A program made the translations under genes and the position numbers. Below the pieces are notes generated by a model. That model did no database searches. It worked only from the letters and a program-made list of their open reading frames with translations, and was not told the DNA's origin. 38,306 bases of DNA from positions 1 through 38,306 of the forward strand of contig JAPDQV010000012.1 in the NCBI GenBank assembly GCA_034505495.1, given 5' to 3'. Source of the DNA: a candidate division KSB1 bacterium. Lineage in GTDB: Bacteria; Zhuqueibacterota; Zhuqueibacteria; Residuimicrobiales; Krinioviventaceae. Of the stretch, positions 35,164-38,306 are shown one piece after another; positions within the stretch are counted from its first letter, which is position 1; every line of letters starts with the position of its first letter.

Positions 35164-36432
35164 ATGTCCGAGTTCTTCAACAGCCTGATTCTCCTTTTGT
35201 TGCCCTTTATCCTATTTGCGCAAAGGCAGGACGTCAACTATGAGGAATCCCGAGTTCCTACTTATACGCTGCCGGAACTCTTGCGTTGCCGTGACGGCTC
35301 GCCGGTTAACGACGCGCAGACCTGGCTCTACAAACGTCGCCCGGAAATCTATGCGCTGTTCGCTGAACACGTATACGGGAAAATGCCCGAGAAACGGGTC
35401 AAGATCAAATGGCAAGTGTTGGAAAAGTCCAATTCGGCTCTTGACGGGGCGGCCATGCGCAAACAAGTGCGCATCTTTCTGCTGGGGAAAAAAGAAGGGC
35501 CCTTTATGGACCTGCTTCTTTATACCCCAACGGGGGAAAAATCGTCCCCCGTCTTTTTGGGTTTGAATTTCAACGGCAATCACACGGTCATCGACGATCC
35601 GGCGGTGCGGCTGCCGGAGAGCTGGGTGCCCAACGATCCAAAATTCGGCATCACGGATCATCGTGCAAAGGAGGCCAACCGCGGCGCCGCCGCCTCACGC
35701 TGGCCGATCCGTGAAATTATTGCCCGCGGCTACGGAATAGCTACAATCTATTACGGCGACATCGACCCGGATGACGAAGGCCGTTTCGACAACGGCATCC
35801 ATCCCTATTTTTATGCAAAAGGGCAGGCGCAGCCCGAGCCGGATGAGTGGGGATCCATTTCCGCATGGGCGTGGGGGCTGTCGCGCGCCATGGATTACCT
35901 GGAGAATGATCCCGATGTCGACGGCGATAAAGTGATCGTTTGGGGCCATTCGCGGCTCGGCAAGACGGCTTTGTGGGCAGGAGCCTCGGATCCGCGTTTT
36001 GCCATGGTCATTTCCAATAATTCCGGCTGCGGCGGCGCGGCACTGTCCCGTCGGCGCTTCGGCGAAACCCTCAAAATCATCAACACCACTTTTCCGCACT
36101 GGTTCTGCGACCATTTTAACCGCTACAACGATGCCGAAGACGATTTGCCGGTCGATCAGCACATGTTGATTGCTCTGATCGCCCCGCGGCCGGTCTATGT
36201 TGCAAGTGCCGAGAATGATCTTTGGGCTGATCCGCGCGGCGAATTTTTAGCCGCAAAATACGCCTCGCCGGTCTATCGGTTGTTCGGCCTGCAGGGACTT
36301 GCTGCAGAAGAAATGCCTCCAGTCAATCAACCGGTCATGGGGTCGATCGGCTACCACATCCGCAGCGGCGGTCACGACGTGACACTTTACGATTGGCAAC
36401 GTTTCATGGACTTTGCCGATCTGTATTTTTAA
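35164..36432 (+). CDS. CE15-type glucuronoyl esterase
   Basis: 422 residues from ATG 35164; a GTG two codons earlier is less likely. A signal peptide (residues 1-20, ending LFAQ) precedes an alpha/beta-hydrolase. The nucleophile is S263 in IVWGHSRLGKTALWAGA, followed by VISNNSGCGGAALSRRRFGET; the catalytic His is H404 in RSGGHDVTLYDW. HWFCDHF, LIALIAPRPVYVASAEND and ADPRGEFLA are typical of bacterial CE15. These enzymes cut the ester between lignin and 4-O-methylglucuronic acid on xylan, and some act on other uronate esters. It stands after a terminator and upstream of a DUF3298 lipoprotein (24-nt gap). Confidence 0.88.
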   Translation: MSEFFNSLILLLLPFILFAQRQDVNYEESRVPTYTLPELLRCRDGSPVNDAQTWLYKRRPEIYALFAEHVYGKMPEKRVKIKWQVLEKSNSALDGAAMRKQVRIFLLGKKEGPFMDLLLYTPTGEKSSPVFLGLNFNGNHTVIDDPAVRLPESWVPNDPKFGITDHRAKEANRGAAASRWPIREIIARGYGIATIYYGDIDPDDEGRFDNGIHPYFYAKGQAQPEPDEWGSISAWAWGLSRAMDYLENDPDVDGDKVIVWGHSRLGKTALWAGASDPRFAMVISNNSGCGGAALSRRRFGETLKIINTTFPHWFCDHFNRYNDAEDDLPVDQHMLIALIAPRPVYVASAENDLWADPRGEFLAAKYASPVYRLFGLQGLAAEEMPPVNQPVMGSIGYHIRSGGHDVTLYDWQRFMDFADLYF

Positions 36433-36456
36433 ACTGAAACAGAAGAAGAAACGGAA

Positions 36457-37251
36457 ATGACTAATAATCGAATCTTAACTCTGCTTGCCGCCGCTCTTTT
36501 GCTCTTTTGCCGCAAAGACGCTCCTCCTGGCAAGGAGCTCTCTTTTAACATGATGCAGACGACTCGCTCCTGGAGGGCCGAAAACGGCATCGACGCGCAA
36601 CTGACGGCTTCTTTCAGCTATCCGCACTTTTACGGCAATGCGGCGGCGGATTCACTCAATCGCTTTGTCAAGGAGCTCATCGTCGTTCATACTTTGAACG
36701 AACCGGCTGATGTCGAAATTGAAGATGCGGCACAATGGTTTGTCGATCAATTTCGTGAGTATATAATAAAAAGTGACTACAGCCAAAACTGGGAATTAAA
36801 GATTTCGATCGATGTGATCTATCAATCGCCGAAAGTATGGACTCTTCGGCTCGATACTTATCGCTTTACCGGCGAGGCGCACGGCAACTCCTATGTTGAG
36901 CTCATTGTCTTCGATCCGCGCAATGGTCAAAGACTTCTGCCTGAAGATTTTACCGATCGTAGGGAAGCATTGCTGTTACAGCAAGTTGCGGAGAGTAAAT
37001 TCCGTGAACAACATCAAATTCCGGCTGATGCTTCGCTGGAGGAAACCGGCTTTTGGTTTGAGGAGGACCAATTTTATCTCACCGGCAATTTCGGCGTCAC
37101 AAAGGAAGGATTCCTTTTTATTTATAATCCGTATGAAATCGCCCCCTACGCACTCGGACGAACAGAGCTGCTCATCACTTGGGAAGAATTGCGGCCCTTT
37201 TTAAAGCCGACTAATCCTCTAAGCGATACCATCGATCAATCAACGGAGTGA
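36457..37251 (+). CDS. DUF3298/DUF4163 lipoprotein (RsiV/PdaC-like C-terminal fold)
   Basis: 264 residues. The leader ends LLLFC, a possible lipobox. DUF4163-like residues ~40-140 include ASFSYPHFYG and LRLDTYRFTGEAHGNSY; DUF3298 follows with ELIVFDPRNGQRLLPEDF and FLFIYNPYEIAPYALGRTELLITWEELRPFL. The same pair forms the extracellular half of RsiV, which binds lysozyme, and part of PdaC; no anti-sigma or deacetylase domain is present here. It is probably an envelope protein. The last 41 nt overlap the convergent aminotransferase gene. Confidence 0.82.
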   Translation: MTNNRILTLLAAALLLFCRKDAPPGKELSFNMMQTTRSWRAENGIDAQLTASFSYPHFYGNAAADSLNRFVKELIVVHTLNEPADVEIEDAAQWFVDQFREYIIKSDYSQNWELKISIDVIYQSPKVWTLRLDTYRFTGEAHGNSYVELIVFDPRNGQRLLPEDFTDRREALLLQQVAESKFREQHQIPADASLEETGFWFEEDQFYLTGNFGVTKEGFLFIYNPYEIAPYALGRTELLITWEELRPFLKPTNPLSDTIDQSTE

Positions 37252-38306
37252 GATCGATCGGCCGCTCTTTGTGGGTGAACTCGTTGGTGTGGGGGTCATA
37301 CCGATACTCTTCCCCCCACCTTTTGCCATAGCGCATGATTTGCCGCACGGCATCGACGATAAAGTCGAGTTCCGCATCCGTCATCGTCGGGTGAATGGAG
37401 ATGCGCACCCAACCCAGCTTGGCCGAGAGATCGCCGCGATCGATGCGGTCGGTCATCTCTTTTGATCTTGTCGGATCGACGTGCAGCAGATAATGGCCAT
37501 AAGTTCCGGCGCAGGAACAACCGCCCCGCACCTGTACGCCGAATCGGTCATTGAGCAGGCGCACCATGAGGTTATAATGCAGATTATGCACATAGAGGGA
37601 AAAAATTCCCAGCCTTTCGGTGACATTGTCCGCAAGAATATGGATATCGGGCAGAGAACGCAGGCCGTCGAACAGCCGCTCTACCTGCTCTTTTTCGCGG
37701 GCAAGGATGGCTTCGACCGTCATTTGCTCCTTCAGCCGGATGGCCAGGGCGCCGCGGATCGCCTGGAGAAAGCCCGGCGTTCCGCCGTCTTCGCGCAGCT
37801 CGATGTCGTCGATGAAATGGTGTTCGTGCCATGGATTGGTCCATAAAACCGTGCCTCCTCCCGGCTGATCGGGAACGCGGTTCTTGTAAAGCTCTTTGTC
37901 AAAGATCAGCACGCCGGACGACCCGGGGCCGCCGAGAAATTTATGCGGCGAAAAATAGACGGCGTCGAGCTTGGCCTCTTCATCTCCGGGATGCATGTTG
38001 ATCTCGACGTAAGGCGCGGCGGCGGCATAATCGATAAAACACCAGCCGCCGTAACGGTGCATCAGGCGGGCGAGCTCATGCACCGGCGTGATGATGCCGG
38101 TCACGTTGGAGGCTGCGGTAAAGGCGCCGAACTTGATCGGCCTGTCGCGATACTTTTTTAGTTCATCTTCGACGCGATTCAGATCGATCAGTCCGCGCTC
38201 ATCCGGCGGCACGATGACGACCTCGGCAATCGTTTCTTCCCACGAAGTCTGATTCGAGTGATGCTCCATGTGAGAAATGAACACTACCGGACGACAACGG
38301 ACGTTG
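37211..38306 (-). CDS. Class V aminotransferase / cysteine desulfurase-like (partial, N-terminus off the right edge)
   Basis: 365 codons are visible, and the frame stays open to the window edge (RPVVFISHMEHHSNQ), so the true start lies beyond. The PLP lysine is in YFSPHKFLGGPGSSG, and EHHSN and IDYAAAAPYVEI are conserved. RGGCSCAG lies where the mobile loop cysteine of NifS/SufS proteins sits. The C-terminus (WGEEYRYD ... IDRWYRLED) is unlike IscS. It is probably a pyridoxal-phosphate cysteine desulfurase-like enzyme; the exact substrate is not determined. It overlaps the DUF3298 gene tail-to-tail by 41 nt. Confidence 0.85.
   Translation of the reverse strand, partial: NVRCRPVVFISHMEHHSNQTSWEETIAEVVIVPPDERGLIDLNRVEDELKKYRDRPIKFGAFTAASNVTGIITPVHELARLMHRYGGWCFIDYAAAAPYVEINMHPGDEEAKLDAVYFSPHKFLGGPGSSGVLIFDKELYKNRVPDQPGGGTVLWTNPWHEHHFIDDIELREDGGTPGFLQAIRGALAIRLKEQMTVEAILAREKEQVERLFDGLRSLPDIHILADNVTERLGIFSLYVHNLHYNLMVRLLNDRFGVQVRGGCSCAGTYGHYLLHVDPTRSKEMTDRIDRGDLSAKLGWVRISIHPTMTDAELDFIVDAVRQIMRYGKRWGEEYRYDPHTNEFTHKERPIDLTPLIDRWYRLED

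Overview
The window looks like a chromosomal piece of a Gram-negative bacterium of the FCB group, most like the candidate phylum KSB1 / Calditrichota / Ignavibacteria neighbourhood. The main evidence is a large secreted protein (32258-34984) ending in the FlgD-type sorting domain typical of those lineages (motif YPNPFNP, then SGGIY and a basic tail). Lipoproteins, a Tat signal, SpoVG, Mpl and a DGGGP-synthase-like UbiA fit the same picture. The assignment is by family resemblance only. I see no rRNA, tRNA, CRISPR array, insertion sequence or prophage gene; genes are closely packed and many overlap by 4 nt (ATGA or GTGA).

Layout. 1-957 (-) is the N-terminal part of a membrane spermidine-synthase-like protein that runs off the left edge. 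Then come spoVG (-) and a small secreted FlgD-like protein (-). 2215-4396 (+) is a stress module: ECF-type promoter, ECF sigma factor, zinc-finger anti-sigma factor, membrane-anchored sensor-like protein and a Spy/CpxP-like periplasmic protein, closed by a terminator. 4531-5757 (+) is a Tat-exported DUF362 protein. 5796-11413 (-) is a compact ornithine/arginine and proline operon, argJ-proC-argC-argB-argD-GNAT acetyltransferase, covering glutamate to ornithine through the acetyl-recycling route. A lone cupin (-) follows, then murA-murB (+). murA carries Asp in place of the fosfomycin-target Cys.

14434-17319 (-) is a beta-mannosidase-like GH2 enzyme whose C-terminus is fused to a DUF1893 domain. 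After an 882-nt gene-free stretch comes a + strand run: rmuC, a lipoprotein GH5 glycosidase, a QxxRW glycosyltransferase, a DUF3108 protein, a second QxxRW glycosyltransferase, a radical SAM protein and a PHP/CehA-type phosphoesterase. The last five overlap or nearly touch and look like one pathway, plausibly cell-surface glycan assembly.

26554-31226 (-) is a housekeeping operon: Nif3-like, ubiA, dtd, maf, mpl and a tandem-R3H protein. Its terminator lies inside the 3' coding part of the convergent PHP gene. ubiA has no ordinary start codon at the position its homology requires; an ATC sits there behind a perfect Shine-Dalgarno. 31514-37251 (+) holds secreted carbohydrate-related proteins: DUF1080, the 908-aa repeat protein, a CE15-type glucuronoyl esterase with a hairpin over its ribosome binding site, and a DUF3298 lipoprotein. 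The right edge is a partial class V aminotransferase (-).

Together the GH2, GH5, CE15 and DUF1080 genes suggest a heterotroph that feeds on plant-type polysaccharides, set among ordinary cell-wall and amino-acid genes.
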